Positions 29,676 through 39,904 of a DNA stretch of 64,000 bases are shown here, piece by piece (positions within the stretch are counted from its first letter, which is position 1; each line of letters begins with the position of its first letter). Both the position numbers and the translations under genes were made by a program. The notes under the pieces were generated by a model. The model did no database searches and was not told the DNA's origin. It was given only the letters and a program-made list of their open reading frames with translations. The stretch is from Pseudoalteromonas marina (GTDB lineage Bacteria > Pseudomonadota > Gammaproteobacteria > Enterobacterales > Alteromonadaceae), in the NCBI RefSeq assembly GCF_000238335.3, contig NZ_AHCB03000005.1:1612001-1676000 (forward strand), written 5' to 3'.

Positions 29676-31040
29676 GTGCGCAGAAGTATAATTTTAAGCG
29701 TTTGTTTTATTTTAAGTGGTTGTAGCTCTATAGGGTTTAACGACCTATTTAACGATTACGCCACACAAATGACGCCAGTGCGAAATGCTATTGAAAATAA
29801 TAACCCACAACAAGCTAAATCGTTAATTGCAGACAATAGCACTATACACAGTAGTTACTTGCTTAATCAACTTGAGCAAGCGCGTATCAACGACCTTACT
29901 AATTCAGCTGATAACGCTCAAAGCAAATTCGAAAACGTATATGCTCAAATGCACACTAAACGCCAAGCAGCAAAGATTCAACTAAGTGCCGGGCTTGAAC
30001 AAAGTAATGCATTATTTACGAATGACTCAGCAATTACCTATGTACCACCTGCTTACGAGATGAGCATGCTGCATAGCTATAAAGCGCTTAACTACGTGTA
30101 TAAAAATGATGTTGAAGGTGCACTGGTCGAAATTCGCCGAGCTAATAAAGTACAAGCCGATGCGCTTAGCGAGAATGAAGCAGAAATAGATTCCGTAAAT
30201 AATGAAGCGCAGCAGCATTATCCAAGTATGAATAATGTGACAAGAGACGTTAAAAATGGCTTTCAAAACGCATACACTTTTTACTTATCGGCTTTGCTTT
30301 ACCAAAGTGCAAAACAGTTTGACGACGCCTACATAGACTACAAAAAAGCGTTAGCTATTCAACCAAATAATAAATATTTACAGCAAGATGTAATTCGCTT
30401 AGCTAAAAAACAAGGATTTCAGCAACAATTTGACGAATACACACAACGTTTTGGCGAACTTAGCACTTTAAAGCCTAACCATGGTGAAGTAATCGTATTA
30501 CTTGAACAAGGTTTCGTGCCCAAACAAACTGAATTTAAATTAAGACTACCGATTGATACAAGTAGAGGTGATGTTCGTTTTTATAGCCTTGCTATGCCCG
30601 TATATAAAGACAGTGCTTACATTAGCCCTATACAAAATGTGAGTATTGCTGGACAAAAAGTAGCATTAGCGCCATTAGTTTATTTAGAAGCCCTAGCCGC
30701 TAAAACTCTTGAACAAAAAATACCAGGCAAAATTACACGCCAAGTATTACGGCTCATAACTAAAGAAAAAGTTCGCGCTGAGCTTGCGCGCAGCGCAGGA
30801 GATGTAGGCAACATTTTAGCCAATATATATAATTTAGCGTCAGAGCAAGCCGACACCCGAAGCTGGCTTACATTACCAAATCAAATTGCTGTAGCGCGTC
30901 AAAGTCTGACAGCAGGTGAACATATATTAAATATAGGCAATCAACCGCCTATTAGTTTTACCGTTAGTAAGCAAGGGTTAACTTTAATTTACCTAACCTC
31001 TATTAATAACTATTTTAACTACCATGTAGTTCAACTCTAG
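29676..31040 (+). CDS. COG3014-type TPR lipoprotein
   Basis: A 454-aa outer-membrane-type lipoprotein (signal peptide, lipobox LSGC, Cys16). The first 250 residues form helical tetratricopeptide-like units: YNDVEGALVEIRRANKVQADAL and SAKQFDDAYIDYKKALAIQPNNKYL are typical. The C-terminal part is beta-rich. The GTG start at 29676 follows GGAG by 6 nt. It leads a four-gene operon with ycfL, lpoB and a glycine-zipper protein. COG3014 proteins are uncharacterised, but this order recurs in Vibrio and Shewanella, which suggests a role in LpoB-linked peptidoglycan synthesis. That link is inference from position. Confidence 0.8.
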   Translation: MRRSIILSVCFILSGCSSIGFNDLFNDYATQMTPVRNAIENNNPQQAKSLIADNSTIHSSYLLNQLEQARINDLTNSADNAQSKFENVYAQMHTKRQAAKIQLSAGLEQSNALFTNDSAITYVPPAYEMSMLHSYKALNYVYKNDVEGALVEIRRANKVQADALSENEAEIDSVNNEAQQHYPSMNNVTRDVKNGFQNAYTFYLSALLYQSAKQFDDAYIDYKKALAIQPNNKYLQQDVIRLAKKQGFQQQFDEYTQRFGELSTLKPNHGEVIVLLEQGFVPKQTEFKLRLPIDTSRGDVRFYSLAMPVYKDSAYISPIQNVSIAGQKVALAPLVYLEALAAKTLEQKIPGKITRQVLRLITKEKVRAELARSAGDVGNILANIYNLASEQADTRSWLTLPNQIAVARQSLTAGEHILNIGNQPPISFTVSKQGLTLIYLTSINNYFNYHVVQL

Positions 31041-31048
31041 GAGACACC

Positions 31049-31474
31049 ATGAAATACATAGTGCCAATGTGTGCCGTTTTACTGCTAAGTGCTTGTGCAA
31101 CACAGCCTGTCACATCAGGTATAGCGGTTGAACAAAATAAAGGAAATTTTAATGATCAACTTAGAGTGGATAACCCTGATTTAGGTGAAAAACTCGCCAT
31201 TACCGACGTTAAAACGCGTCAAACAAATCAGTTAACTGATGTGGTGGTTACACTATCTAGCCAATATAAAAAGTCACAATATTTACAGTATCAATTTAAA
31301 TGGTTTGATAAAGATGGTTTTTTGATTAAAGGAAATCATTCACCGTGGCAGCCATTAACTTTATTTGGTTTTGCTAATACACAATTACCAGGTTTAGCGC
31401 CTAGCTCTGATGCTGTTACATTTTCACTAGCAGTTAGAAAAGTATCAACTGAATCTCAAGAATTTAAAGATTAA
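31049..31474 (+). CDS. ycfL: YcfL family lipoprotein (DUF1425)
   Basis: A 141-aa lipoprotein with lipobox LSAC. The DUF1425 body resembles E. coli YcfL, including a YQFKWFDKDGFLIKG-like central segment with the Trp-Phe-Asp core. No function is established for the family. As in E. coli, it lies directly before lpoB (11-nt gap), with an AGGAGA site 7 nt before the ATG. Part of the envelope operon. Confidence 0.85.
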   Translation: MKYIVPMCAVLLLSACATQPVTSGIAVEQNKGNFNDQLRVDNPDLGEKLAITDVKTRQTNQLTDVVVTLSSQYKKSQYLQYQFKWFDKDGFLIKGNHSPWQPLTLFGFANTQLPGLAPSSDAVTFSLAVRKVSTESQEFKD

Positions 31475-31485
31475 AGGAAACTATT

Positions 31486-32100
31486 ATGAACACGACATTT
31501 AAAACAGCATCCACCTACGCATTGGTCGGGCTCAGTGCATTGATCTTAAGCGGCTGTGCTAACAAAGCCGTAGTTAGCTATGGTGACGCTCAAGCAGTTG
31601 AAACAACTGATATAAATTTTGGTTCTACCGATTTACAAAAAGTCGCGAGCCAAATGACCGACTCATTACTAAGCTCGCCAGTGGTGGGAAGCATGACTCA
31701 AAATAACCGTCCTGTTGTGTTTGTGGAACGTATTAAAAACAAAACCAGTGAGCATATTGATACAGAATCAATCACTGATTCTATCTCTACGCAAATGCTA
31801 CGCAGCGGTAAGTTTCGCTTTGTAGACATGACACGTGTAGAAGCTGTTCGTGAACAGCTAACCTTTCAAAACGAAGATGCATTAGTGAACCCAGCAACTG
31901 CGGTTGCATTTGGACAACAAATTGGTGCGCAGTACATGTTGTATGGCAACTTATCAAGCATTGTTAAAACAAATGCAGATAAATCAGACGTATATTATAA
32001 ATTCACAATGCGCTTAATGGATATGAAAAGCGGACTTATTGAATGGGCGGACGAAACTGAAATTCGCAAAACCAAAGAAAAATCAACCTTTGGCTGGTAA
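31486..32100 (+). CDS. lpoB: Penicillin-binding protein activator LpoB
   Basis: A 204-aa outer-membrane lipoprotein (lipobox LSGC, lipidated Cys23) that in E. coli reaches through the periplasm to activate PBP1B. The globular domain (about residues 68-204) shows RPVVFVERIKNKTSEHIDTESI, TRVEAVREQL and QQIGAQYMLYGNLSSI, all typical of LpoB. The N-terminal linker between lipid and globular domain is short compared with E. coli, and E. coli's long Pro-rich stretch is missing. Second to last gene of the operon; GGAAA lies upstream of the ATG. Confidence 0.9.
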   Translation: MNTTFKTASTYALVGLSALILSGCANKAVVSYGDAQAVETTDINFGSTDLQKVASQMTDSLLSSPVVGSMTQNNRPVVFVERIKNKTSEHIDTESITDSISTQMLRSGKFRFVDMTRVEAVREQLTFQNEDALVNPATAVAFGQQIGAQYMLYGNLSSIVKTNADKSDVYYKFTMRLMDMKSGLIEWADETEIRKTKEKSTFGW

Positions 32101-32117
32101 GCCGATAGGAGTAAGTT

Positions 32118-32585
32118 ATGAAAGCAATTGCTGTAATTATGTGCGCTTTACTTACATTAAGTGCACCCACTTTTGCTAAATACGAGCGCAATAAAGCCGT
32201 AGCAGTTCAAAAAGTGTTGTTTGGTGACATTAAATCAGTACGAAACATCACCGAGCAAGAACTAATACAAGACAAAAAGAACGGCTGGAAAACGTTTGGT
32301 GGCGCACTTGTTGGTGGTGTTATTGGTAATCAATTTGGTGGTGGCAGCGGTCGTGCTATAGCCACAATTTTAGGCTCAGTTATCGGTGGTAGCGTTGCTA
32401 ACAATAGTCAGCAAGGTAGCTATTACAAACAAACTCAGTTAGTTGAATTACTAATTCAGGTAGAAAATGGCGACCAATTTATGGTAGTTCAAGACCTAGA
32501 CCAAGGTATGCGATTTCACAAAGGCGATAATGTGAGGTTAGTTTATTTAGGCGATAATACCGTAAGAGTAGATAAAGCATACTAA
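32118..32585 (+). CDS. Glycine-zipper 2TM protein
   Basis: A 155-aa secreted protein with an N-terminal signal peptide (no lipobox Cys; cleavage after about residue 20, TFAK). The centre (about residues 55-95) holds a glycine zipper with G at i, i+4 spacing: GGALVGGVIGNQFGGGSGRAIATILGSVIGGSVANN. That places it in the SlyB/Rick_17kDa family of outer-membrane stability proteins. The C-terminal half resembles the SlyB soluble domain with YLGDNTVRV at the end. GGAG precedes the ATG. Last gene of the lpoB operon. Confidence 0.8.
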   Translation: MKAIAVIMCALLTLSAPTFAKYERNKAVAVQKVLFGDIKSVRNITEQELIQDKKNGWKTFGGALVGGVIGNQFGGGSGRAIATILGSVIGGSVANNSQQGSYYKQTQLVELLIQVENGDQFMVVQDLDQGMRFHKGDNVRLVYLGDNTVRVDKAY

Positions 32586-32604
32586 TAACACGCCTTTAAA
32601 AACA

Positions 32605-32631
32605 AAAACGAGCCAACAGGCTCGTTTTTTT
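32605..32631. terminator. Bidirectional terminator
   Basis: AAAACGAGCC / GGCTCGTTTT around AACA with flanking T-run, between the convergent lpoB operon and alaA. Confidence 0.9.
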
Positions 32632-32639
32632 ATAAAGTT

Positions 32640-33857
32640 TTATAACTGGCGATAATCTTTAAAGAAACGCTGCATTTTTTGCATGGCATCAGTTAAGTCA
32701 TCCTTATTAGGTAAAAATACTAACCTAAAGTGATCAGGCTCTGGCCAATTAAACGCACGCCCATGCACTAACAATATTTTTTCGGCCTTGAGCAAATCAA
32801 ACATCATTTGCTCATCGTCTTTTACATTAAAGTGTGCAGTATCAACCTTGGCAAACGCATATAAAGCGCCTTTTGGCTTTTTACAGCTAATCCCTTCAAT
32901 CGCGTTTAAACCGCGCCATGCAATATCTCGTTGTTCGTATAATCGCCCGCCCGGATTAATTAAGTTATCAATTGATTGCACACCACCTAATGCCTGCTGA
33001 ATTGCATATTGGGCAGGTACATTAGCGCATAAACGCATTGACGAGAGTATATCTAACCCTTTACTTAAGTCGTCCATGGCTGATGTTTTACCACTTAAAA
33101 CCATCCACCCCATTCTTAGCCCAGCAGCACGGTAAGTTTTAGCTAAACCATTAAAAGTAATCATTGGCACATCATCACACAATGAAGCAATTGAAGTGTG
33201 GCTAACTCCATCGTATAAAATCTTTTCGTAAATTTCGTCGCTTAACAACAGTAACTTGTGCTCTCGCGCAATATCTATTAATTGCTTAAGCAGGTCATCA
33301 CTGTATACCGCACCAGTAGGATTGTTCGGATTAATTAACACCAAGGCTTTGGTTTTAGAGGTGATTTTACTTTTTATGTCATCTATATCAGGAAACCAGT
33401 CTTGCTCTTCATCACATAAATAATGAACGGGATTACCGCCCGCTAACTTAACTGACGCAGTCCACAACGGATAATCTGGCGCAGGGATGAGCACTTCATC
33501 GTCGTTGTTAAGCAAAGCTTGAGTGATCATTTGGATTAGTTCACTTACCCCATTACCAATATAAATGTTATCAACGTCTAAGTTGTTTAACCCACGTTGT
33601 TGATAATGCTGGTAAACAGCTACTCTGGCTGAGTAAAGTCCTTTAGAGTCACAATAACCTTGGGCAGAATACAGGTTACGGATAATATCGCGATGCATAT
33701 CTTCAGGCATATCAAAGCCAAATGCAGCTGGATTACCGATGTTTAATTTTAAGACTTTTTGACCATCGTCTTCCATTTTTTTAGCTTGAGCTAAAACAGG
33801 TCCACGAATGTCATAACATACGCCTTCTAATTTATGACTCTTTTTTATATCTGACAT
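32640..33857 (-). CDS. alaA: Glutamate-pyruvate aminotransferase AlaA
   Basis: A 405-aa class I PLP-dependent aminotransferase. The PLP Lys is K240 in TFNGLAKTYRAAGLRMGW, the same position as in E. coli AlaA. NPNNPTGAVY and SDEIYEK are the other conserved elements, together with the N-terminal SHKLEGVCYDIRGPVL that is specific to AlaA. Makes alanine from pyruvate and glutamate. It converges on the lpoB operon and is a single-gene unit. Followed downstream by the shared terminator. Confidence 0.95.
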   Translation of the reverse strand: MSDIKKSHKLEGVCYDIRGPVLAQAKKMEDDGQKVLKLNIGNPAAFGFDMPEDMHRDIIRNLYSAQGYCDSKGLYSARVAVYQHYQQRGLNNLDVDNIYIGNGVSELIQMITQALLNNDDEVLIPAPDYPLWTASVKLAGGNPVHYLCDEEQDWFPDIDDIKSKITSKTKALVLINPNNPTGAVYSDDLLKQLIDIAREHKLLLLSDEIYEKILYDGVSHTSIASLCDDVPMITFNGLAKTYRAAGLRMGWMVLSGKTSAMDDLSKGLDILSSMRLCANVPAQYAIQQALGGVQSIDNLINPGGRLYEQRDIAWRGLNAIEGISCKKPKGALYAFAKVDTAHFNVKDDEQMMFDLLKAEKILLVHGRAFNWPEPDHFRLVFLPNKDDLTDAMQKMQRFFKDYRQL

Positions 33858-34020
33858 TTTACCTCTACTAGCTGGCGCCTGATGACCTTTGTAATTTGAG
33901 TTTTATAAGCAAGGTCTATTTTATCTCAACAATAAAAACCCGATTGCCTACTAGACTAACCGAGTAAAAATATAACACCAGTAAATTTAACAGCTTAAAA
34001 CTGAAATTAATTCACGTTAA

Positions 34021-34365
34021 CTATTGTGCATCTAACCATTGTTTAAATTTTGTTTGAGAGCCTTCTACCTGTGGCATTAAGTTGGCACAAGCATCCATCG
34101 CTTTAGCTAAGTCATCATCAACTAAGCTTAACTCTATGGTGCGCGAAACATCAGCTAAACTAGACGCACCAAACTGCGCGGCATTTGATTTTAAACTATG
34201 AGAATGACGAATCGCTGCCTCTTTATCTTTACCAATGGTTGCCATAACTTCAGAGCCCAGACGTTCAAACTCGGCACAACAAAAATCAAGCGTATCAGCA
34301 AACTGCTCGCCCAATAAAGATTTCATATTCTCTAACGCTGATGTATCTATGGTAATGTCTGTCAT
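34021..34365 (-). CDS. Free-standing Hpt phosphotransfer protein
   Basis: A 114-aa four-helix histidine phosphotransfer domain protein. The phospho-accepting His is H56 in HSHSLKSNAAQFGA. There is no other domain and no adjacent histidine kinase or response regulator, so its phosphorelay partners lie elsewhere. Single gene, divergent from the DTW-domain gene. Confidence 0.85.
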   Translation of the reverse strand: MTDITIDTSALENMKSLLGEQFADTLDFCCAEFERLGSEVMATIGKDKEAAIRHSHSLKSNAAQFGASSLADVSRTIELSLVDDDLAKAMDACANLMPQVEGSQTKFKQWLDAQ

Positions 34366-34500
34366 TATTTAATTCCTTCAACTATCCATGTTCATTGTAT
34401 TTGATATAACTACTGTATATTGATAAATGAAAAAAAACCAACTTAATTGCTTTCATAAATGTATAATTTACAAGTTAATAATAGAGAGAAAGTTTTTAAA

Positions 34501-35094
34501 ATGGCACGCATTCTTTGTACTCATTGTAATTTTGCACTTAATACCTGTGTATGCAGCGCTATTGAAACAATAACTAACAAAGTTAAAGTTATTATTCTAC
34601 AACACCCCAGCGAAGAAAAAATAGCAAAAAACACGGCTAAATTACTCGACTTAAGTCTAACTGATTGCGAAATAATCAAAGGTGAAAACAGTGCTGACTT
34701 TAGTATGTTAAATAGTTTGCCAAAAGAATCAACAGTACTGCTTTACCCAAACGAAAACGCCACCTGCCTAGATGAACCAAGCTCCACAAAACATAAGCAC
34801 ATCACTCATTTAATTGTGATCGATGGCACATGGAAAAAAGCCTATAAAATTTTACAACTCACCCCTGCACTCAATAAATTTAGAACAGTGAGTTTTAATA
34901 AACTACCTAAAAATCGTTATACAATTCGTAAAGCGCTCCGTGCCGATAGCCTCTCTACACTTGAAGCCGTTGCTCATAGCTTGAGCTTAATAGAACATTT
35001 AAACCCAGAGCCTTTGTTTACTTTATTAGAAGAATTAATTAATAAACAAACCCAACATATGCCTGAGCACGTAAAAGCACGTTACTTAAATTAA
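34501..35094 (+). CDS. DTW domain tRNA-uridine aminocarboxypropyltransferase
   Basis: A 197-aa DTW-domain enzyme, which transfers 3-amino-3-carboxypropyl from SAM to a tRNA uridine (acp3U). An N-terminal zinc-type cluster CTHCNFALNTCVC is followed by the name-giving DGTWKKAYK and the RKAxRADxLSTLEAVA motif. TapT of E. coli modifies U47 of tRNA. The start is put at the ATG at 34501 (MARILCTHC); the frame reads from an earlier ATG at 34459, but that N-terminus has no family support. Followed 20 nt later by the CLCA_X gene on the same strand. Confidence 0.85.
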   Translation: MARILCTHCNFALNTCVCSAIETITNKVKVIILQHPSEEKIAKNTAKLLDLSLTDCEIIKGENSADFSMLNSLPKESTVLLYPNENATCLDEPSSTKHKHITHLIVIDGTWKKAYKILQLTPALNKFRTVSFNKLPKNRYTIRKALRADSLSTLEAVAHSLSLIEHLNPEPLFTLLEELINKQTQHMPEHVKARYLN

Positions 35095-35114
35095 ATTTAG
35101 CTTTTGATAAACAG

Positions 35115-35906
35115 ATGCGACATTACCCAAATAGATTAAAACGAGGATTTACTCGTCTAGGCCCCGACTATCGCTTTGATGACCAAGTTGATTTTAGCGA
35201 TATAAGAACCACGTTTGGGTTCAGATCAATGGTGGTTGGTAAATGGGTAACCAAAGAAGAGCGCTATATTAGCGCTAATTTAATTTACGATGCGCTGGCC
35301 GACCTGGCGCAAATACTGCACCTACCACCTAGAGCAATTGGTCTGCGCGGAAAGTTAAATTTTGCATTTGGGCACGGTGGTCAAAAAGGTGTGCAAGCGC
35401 ATTACAATGCAGGCAGTCAAACATTAGCACTTGCTAAAAATGCGGGCGGTGGTGCGCTCGCGCATGAGTGGTTTCATGCATTCGATCACCACATTAGTGA
35501 ACATTTATTTAAAGTAAAACCACGCTATGGATTTGCTTCAAAGCTTTGGCTTTCAAATACACCAAATTTAATGCACCCACTCAATGACGCACTGAACAGC
35601 TTTTATAAAGAAGTATTTTTAGATGCAAGTGGCGAAAATGCCAATGAATTTGTGCAAGCATGTATTAAACACGACCAAGCCCATAATATGAATTATATGA
35701 GTATGCCTGAAGAAATTGCAGCTCGCTGTTTTGAAGCCTGTATATATGCACACCCAAATATAAAAAACAGTTTTTTGGTGGGCGGTTTGCAATCCAGTAA
35801 TTTAATATACCCACCAGCACAACATACCACCAAGGCAAATAAAGCGCTTAACCACTATTTTCAACTATTGGGTTATGCGCTTCATAATTTACCCGATAAG
35901 GTTTAG
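35115..35906 (+). CDS. CLCA_X family protein with LPD1-type zincin-like domain
   Basis: A 263-aa cytoplasmic protein. [17 protein letters not shown] and the following Ala/Leu helices match the LPD1 ('large polyvalent protein-associated domain 1') family, and the protein resembles the CLCA_X proteins of marine gammaproteobacteria. A HExxH zinc motif, HEWFH at residues 117-121 ([16 protein letters not shown]), is followed about 85 residues later by [13 protein letters not shown], where a Glu could be the third ligand. It is predicted to be a metallopeptidase, not proven. Its stop overlaps the dcd stop on the other strand by 4 nt. Confidence 0.75.
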   Translation: MRHYPNRLKRGFTRLGPDYRFDDQVDFSDIRTTFGFRSMVVGKWVTKEERYISANLIYDALADLAQILHLPPRAIGLRGKLNFAFGHGGQKGVQAHYNAGSQTLALAKNAGGGALAHEWFHAFDHHISEHLFKVKPRYGFASKLWLSNTPNLMHPLNDALNSFYKEVFLDASGENANEFVQACIKHDQAHNMNYMSMPEEIAARCFEACIYAHPNIKNSFLVGGLQSSNLIYPPAQHTTKANKALNHYFQLLGYALHNLPDKV

Positions 35907-36490
35907 CTGTTTTCATCACTTATGCGACTTGCAACTGCGCTACTCTGGTCTTTGTATTTAGCATCTTTACGAATGTTATACGGGTTTTCACAAGGCCCTG
36001 AGAGCATTTCGAAACTCATAGCGCCAATTTTCATCATTGGGCGCAGCGCTAAGGGTAATTTTCCTGAGTTGTAAAACTCCAATACAATATTACCGCTCCA
36101 GCCGGGATCAATTCGGTGTGCTGTTACATGCACCATCAAACCTAAACGCGCAAGCGATGAGCGCCCATCCAACCACCCTACAATATCGGCAGGTAGCGTT
36201 ACTTTTTCATAAGTGATTGCAAGCGCGAGTTCACCTGGGTGTAAAAAAAACGCTTCACCGTCTGCAAGCTCAATTTCCTCACTCATGATTGATTCCATGG
36301 CTTTATTGAGTTGATCCTTTGGACCACTTAAATCAACGTAGGCTGCATTATGGGCATTGAACGTTCTAAATTTATTACCAAGACGTAAATCTGCTGTCAC
36401 ACCCGATATCATCTCACTACTCGGAGCAGGCTCTATAACTATTCGGCCATCTTTTAGGTGTTCTTTAATATGTGTATCTGAAAGTCTCAT
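35903..36490 (-). CDS. dcd: dCTP deaminase
   Basis: A 195-aa trimeric dCTP deaminase giving dUTP for thymidylate synthesis. Family elements [24 protein letters not shown] and the catalytic Glu in [12 protein letters not shown] are intact. Length is typical of E. coli Dcd (193). apbC lies 4 nt upstream on the same strand, and the two may be cotranscribed. Confidence 0.97.
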   Translation of the reverse strand: MRLSDTHIKEHLKDGRIVIEPAPSSEMISGVTADLRLGNKFRTFNAHNAAYVDLSGPKDQLNKAMESIMSEEIELADGEAFFLHPGELALAITYEKVTLPADIVGWLDGRSSLARLGLMVHVTAHRIDPGWSGNIVLEFYNSGKLPLALRPMMKIGAMSFEMLSGPCENPYNIRKDAKYKDQSSAVASRISDENS

Positions 36491-36494
36491 GCTT

Positions 36495-37571
36495 TTAATC
36501 TTCTGTAATCACAATTTCTATGCTGTTGTGATGCTGTTGATAATATAGCGTGCTGGCTATAAGCCTAGCTGCTGCGCTGTATGTTTTGCTTATTGCCGCA
36601 TCGTTATCGCTAGCAATAAGTTTTCCTTGCTCAGAGTACTCTCTAATATCAATGGCAAGGGGAATATGGCTAAGTACCGGAACGCCATGCTTGTGGGCTA
36701 GTTTTTGTGCGCCCTCTTTGCCAAATACATGGTTTTCCTCACCGCAGTGGCTGCAAACGTAATGGCTCATATTTTCTATTAAACCAAGTACTGGCACATT
36801 TACTTTATTAAACATTGCAATGCCTTTTTGGGCATCAGCAAGTGCTAAATCTTGAGGCGTAGTTACAATCACAGTCCCACTGGCAGGTACTTTTTGGCTC
36901 ATAGTAAGTTGTATATCACCTGTACCTGGGGGCATATCTACAATTAAATAATCGAGCTCGCCCCAATCAGTCTCGTTCAGTAATTGGCTAAGTGCACCCG
37001 ATGCCATTGGGCCTCGCCATACTGTTGCGTCATCACTGGGTACTAAAAATCCAATAGATTGGGCTTTAATGCCATTGGCATCAAACGGTAGTAATTGTTT
37101 GTTATCTTTTGTTTTTGGCTCAGCACCAACAAGGCCCAACAACATAGGTATTGAAGGACCATAAATATCAGCGTCTAAAATACCAACTTTTGCTCCCTCG
37201 CCTTTTAACGCACCGGCTAAATTAACAGCTGTCGTCGATTTACCTACCCCGCCTTTACCTGAAGCAATAAGTACAATATGTTTAATTCCTTTAAACTTTG
37301 CAGGCTCTTGAATATCAACCTTAGCCTTTATTGAGATTTCAATATTTAAAACATCACGGACATGCTGCTCTACAAGGGGGATTTCTGATTGCGCAGCAAA
37401 AGGTAAAGTAAGAGTAATTTGTAATGATTTATCGTCGTTTTCAGAAATTGACTCAATAAAGCTTTCGTCAATTCCTACGGCAAAGGCCGCACTACGATAA
37501 GCCGCTAAAGCAGCAATAATCGGTTGTTTTTGCACCGATTTAGAAGAGAAAAGTTTCGACAGTCCAAACAT
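36495..37571 (-). CDS. apbC: Iron-sulfur cluster carrier ApbC (Mrp/NBP35)
   Basis: A 358-aa P-loop ATPase that carries and transfers Fe-S clusters. The deviant Walker A motif GKGGVGKST lies at about residue 110 and the cluster-binding CxxC, VCSHCGEE, at about residue 270. The N-terminal 90 residues form a DUF59/MIP18-like domain, shorter than usual. Directly upstream of dcd (4-nt gap) and divergent from metG, an arrangement common in gammaproteobacteria. Confidence 0.95.
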   Translation of the reverse strand: MFGLSKLFSSKSVQKQPIIAALAAYRSAAFAVGIDESFIESISENDDKSLQITLTLPFAAQSEIPLVEQHVRDVLNIEISIKAKVDIQEPAKFKGIKHIVLIASGKGGVGKSTTAVNLAGALKGEGAKVGILDADIYGPSIPMLLGLVGAEPKTKDNKQLLPFDANGIKAQSIGFLVPSDDATVWRGPMASGALSQLLNETDWGELDYLIVDMPPGTGDIQLTMSQKVPASGTVIVTTPQDLALADAQKGIAMFNKVNVPVLGLIENMSHYVCSHCGEENHVFGKEGAQKLAHKHGVPVLSHIPLAIDIREYSEQGKLIASDNDAAISKTYSAAARLIASTLYYQQHHNSIEIVITED

Positions 37572-37758
37572 AGCAATTAAATAGCGTTTCTTTGATGAAA
37601 AGTGCCTCGGAATTATGTAACATTCAGGTCATTAACACCAGTCAATTAATAAAAATCCATAAGCAGCGTGAGCGCATAGCCACCTGTTTATAGATAAATT
37701 AATGATAACAGCCGTTTAAATAGTAAAAACGGTATTTTATCCTCAATTCGGAATGATT

Positions 37759-39780
37759 ATGGCACAGCGAAAGATCCTGATTACCAGCGCATTACCTTAT
37801 GCAAATGGCCCAACCCACTTAGGTCATTTATTGGAATATATTCAAACTGATATTTGGTCACGTTTTCAAAAACTTCAAGGCCATGAAACGTATTATGTTT
37901 GCGCAGACGATGCCCACGGCACACCAATCATGCTTAATGCACAGAAGCAAGGGATCACACCTGAAGAAATGGTAAAAAATGTGAGCATTGAACGCCAACG
38001 CGACTTTGCTGATTTCAACATTAAGTTTGACAATTACCACAGCACGCATAGCCAAGAAAACAAAGAATTTAGTGAATTAATATACAACCGTTTAAACGAT
38101 GCGGGCCATATAAAAAAGCACACTATTTCGCAATTATTTGACCCAGAAAAAGGCATATTTTTACCTGATCGCTTTGTAACCGGTACTTGCCCAACGTGTA
38201 AGTCTGAAGATCAAAATGGCGATAGCTGTGATTCGTGTGGCGCCACTTACAGCCCGACCGAATTAATAAACCCGCGCTCTGTCATGTCAGGTGCCGAGCC
38301 TATTTTGAAAGATTCTGAGCATTACTTTTTTGACCTACCAGCATTTGAAGGCATGCTTAAAGAATGGCTACACTCAGGTACTATTCAACAAGAAATGGCT
38401 AACAAGCTAGACGAATGGTTTACTGACGGCTTACAACAGTGGGATATCAGCCGTGATGCGCCTTACTTTGGTTTCGAAATTCCAAATGCCCCAGGTAAAT
38501 ACTTTTACGTATGGCTAGATGCGCCAATTGGTTACATGGCTAGCTTTAAAAACCTGTGTGATAAAAAAGGGATTGATTTTGACGCATTTTGGGCTGAAGG
38601 CTCAGAAGCAGAACTTTACCACTTTATTGGTAAAGACATTATTTACTTCCACAGCTTATTTTGGCCAGCCATGCTAGAAGGCGCTAAATTTAGAAAACCA
38701 ACTAACGTATTTGCACACGGGTTCGTTACTGTAAATGGCGAAAAAATGTCTAAGTCAAAGGGCACGTTCATTAAAGCGCGTACCTACCTAGACAACCTAA
38801 ATCCAGAATACTTACGTTACTATTACGCTGCAAAATTAAACAGCGGTATTATCGATCTTGATTTAAACCTAGAAGACTTTGCACAACGTGTTAATTCAGA
38901 TCTGGTTGGTAAAGTCGTTAATATAGCGAGCCGTTGCGCAGGCTTTATTACCAAAAAGTTTGATGGCAAATTAAGCGCAACCATTATGCAACCAGAGCTC
39001 CTAGAAGAGTTCCAAGCTGCCGCGCCAAGTATTACCACCCATTTTGAGAACCGTGAATACAGTCGCGCAATTCGTGAAATTATGGCCCTTGCCGACAAAG
39101 CAAACCAATTTATTGATGGCGCAGCACCATGGGTATTAATTAAAGACGAAACTAAGCAACAAGAAGCTCACGATGTGTGTTCGCTTGGCCTTAACTTGTT
39201 CCGTGTTTTAATTACCTATTTAAAACCAGTACTACCGGCTATGGCCCAAAACGTAGAAGCGTTTTTAAACGATGATCTTGCTTGGGATGCAGTAAAGACG
39301 CCACTAGTAAGCCACTCAATCAATAAATTTAAACCGTTAATGCAACGCGTAGAAATGGACAAAGTAAACAAAATGGTTGAAGAATCTAAAGAAAGCCTAG
39401 AGCCGAAAGTAACAATTGACCCAAATAGCCCTCTTGCAAAAGAACCTATTAGCGAAGAAATTGAGTTTGACGATTTTGCAAAGGTAGACCTTCGTGTTGC
39501 TAAAATTGCAAAAGCAGAGCATGTAAAAGGCGCCGACAAACTACTGAAGCTAACCCTTGATTTAGGCGGCGAAACGCGTCAAGTATTCGCAGGCATTAAA
39601 TCAGCATACGCTCCTGAAGACATTGAAGGTAAGCTAACAGTAATGGTTGCAAACCTTAAACCGCGTAAAATGCGTTTTGGTATGTCTGAGGGTATGGTAC
39701 TTGCTGCAGGCCCTGGCGGAAAAGAAATTTATATTCTTAATCCAGACGACGGATCAGAGCCAGGAATGCGTGTAATGTAA
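37759..39780 (+). CDS. metG: Methionyl-tRNA synthetase
   Basis: A 673-aa class I synthetase, MetRS1 type, dimeric. HIGH-like HLGH ([11 protein letters not shown]), the zinc-knuckle Cys pairs CPTC and CDSC, and the KMSKS loop GEKMSKSKG are all present. The C-terminal 110 residues form the EMAP/tRNA-binding OB domain ([14 protein letters not shown]). The ATG at 37759 is preferred over the one at 37753, because GGA upstream spaces correctly only to it. Divergent from apbC, own terminator. Confidence 0.98.
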   Translation: MAQRKILITSALPYANGPTHLGHLLEYIQTDIWSRFQKLQGHETYYVCADDAHGTPIMLNAQKQGITPEEMVKNVSIERQRDFADFNIKFDNYHSTHSQENKEFSELIYNRLNDAGHIKKHTISQLFDPEKGIFLPDRFVTGTCPTCKSEDQNGDSCDSCGATYSPTELINPRSVMSGAEPILKDSEHYFFDLPAFEGMLKEWLHSGTIQQEMANKLDEWFTDGLQQWDISRDAPYFGFEIPNAPGKYFYVWLDAPIGYMASFKNLCDKKGIDFDAFWAEGSEAELYHFIGKDIIYFHSLFWPAMLEGAKFRKPTNVFAHGFVTVNGEKMSKSKGTFIKARTYLDNLNPEYLRYYYAAKLNSGIIDLDLNLEDFAQRVNSDLVGKVVNIASRCAGFITKKFDGKLSATIMQPELLEEFQAAAPSITTHFENREYSRAIREIMALADKANQFIDGAAPWVLIKDETKQQEAHDVCSLGLNLFRVLITYLKPVLPAMAQNVEAFLNDDLAWDAVKTPLVSHSINKFKPLMQRVEMDKVNKMVEESKESLEPKVTIDPNSPLAKEPISEEIEFDDFAKVDLRVAKIAKAEHVKGADKLLKLTLDLGGETRQVFAGIKSAYAPEDIEGKLTVMVANLKPRKMRFGMSEGMVLAAGPGGKEIYILNPDDGSEPGMRVM

Positions 39781-39801
39781 ATTTACACCTATGAATAAAA
39801 T

Positions 39802-39827
39802 AACCGCTGACTCTCAGCGGTTTTTTT
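39802..39827 (+). terminator. Rho-independent terminator after metG
   Basis: AACCGCTGA / TCAGCGGTT with CTC loop, then seven T. Confidence 0.92.
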
Positions 39828-39904
39828 ATATGTTATTTTATCCTATTTGCGACTTTTATCGATTTTTTGTACCATCGACCAATAACTAATAAAAAAGTAA
39901 TACA

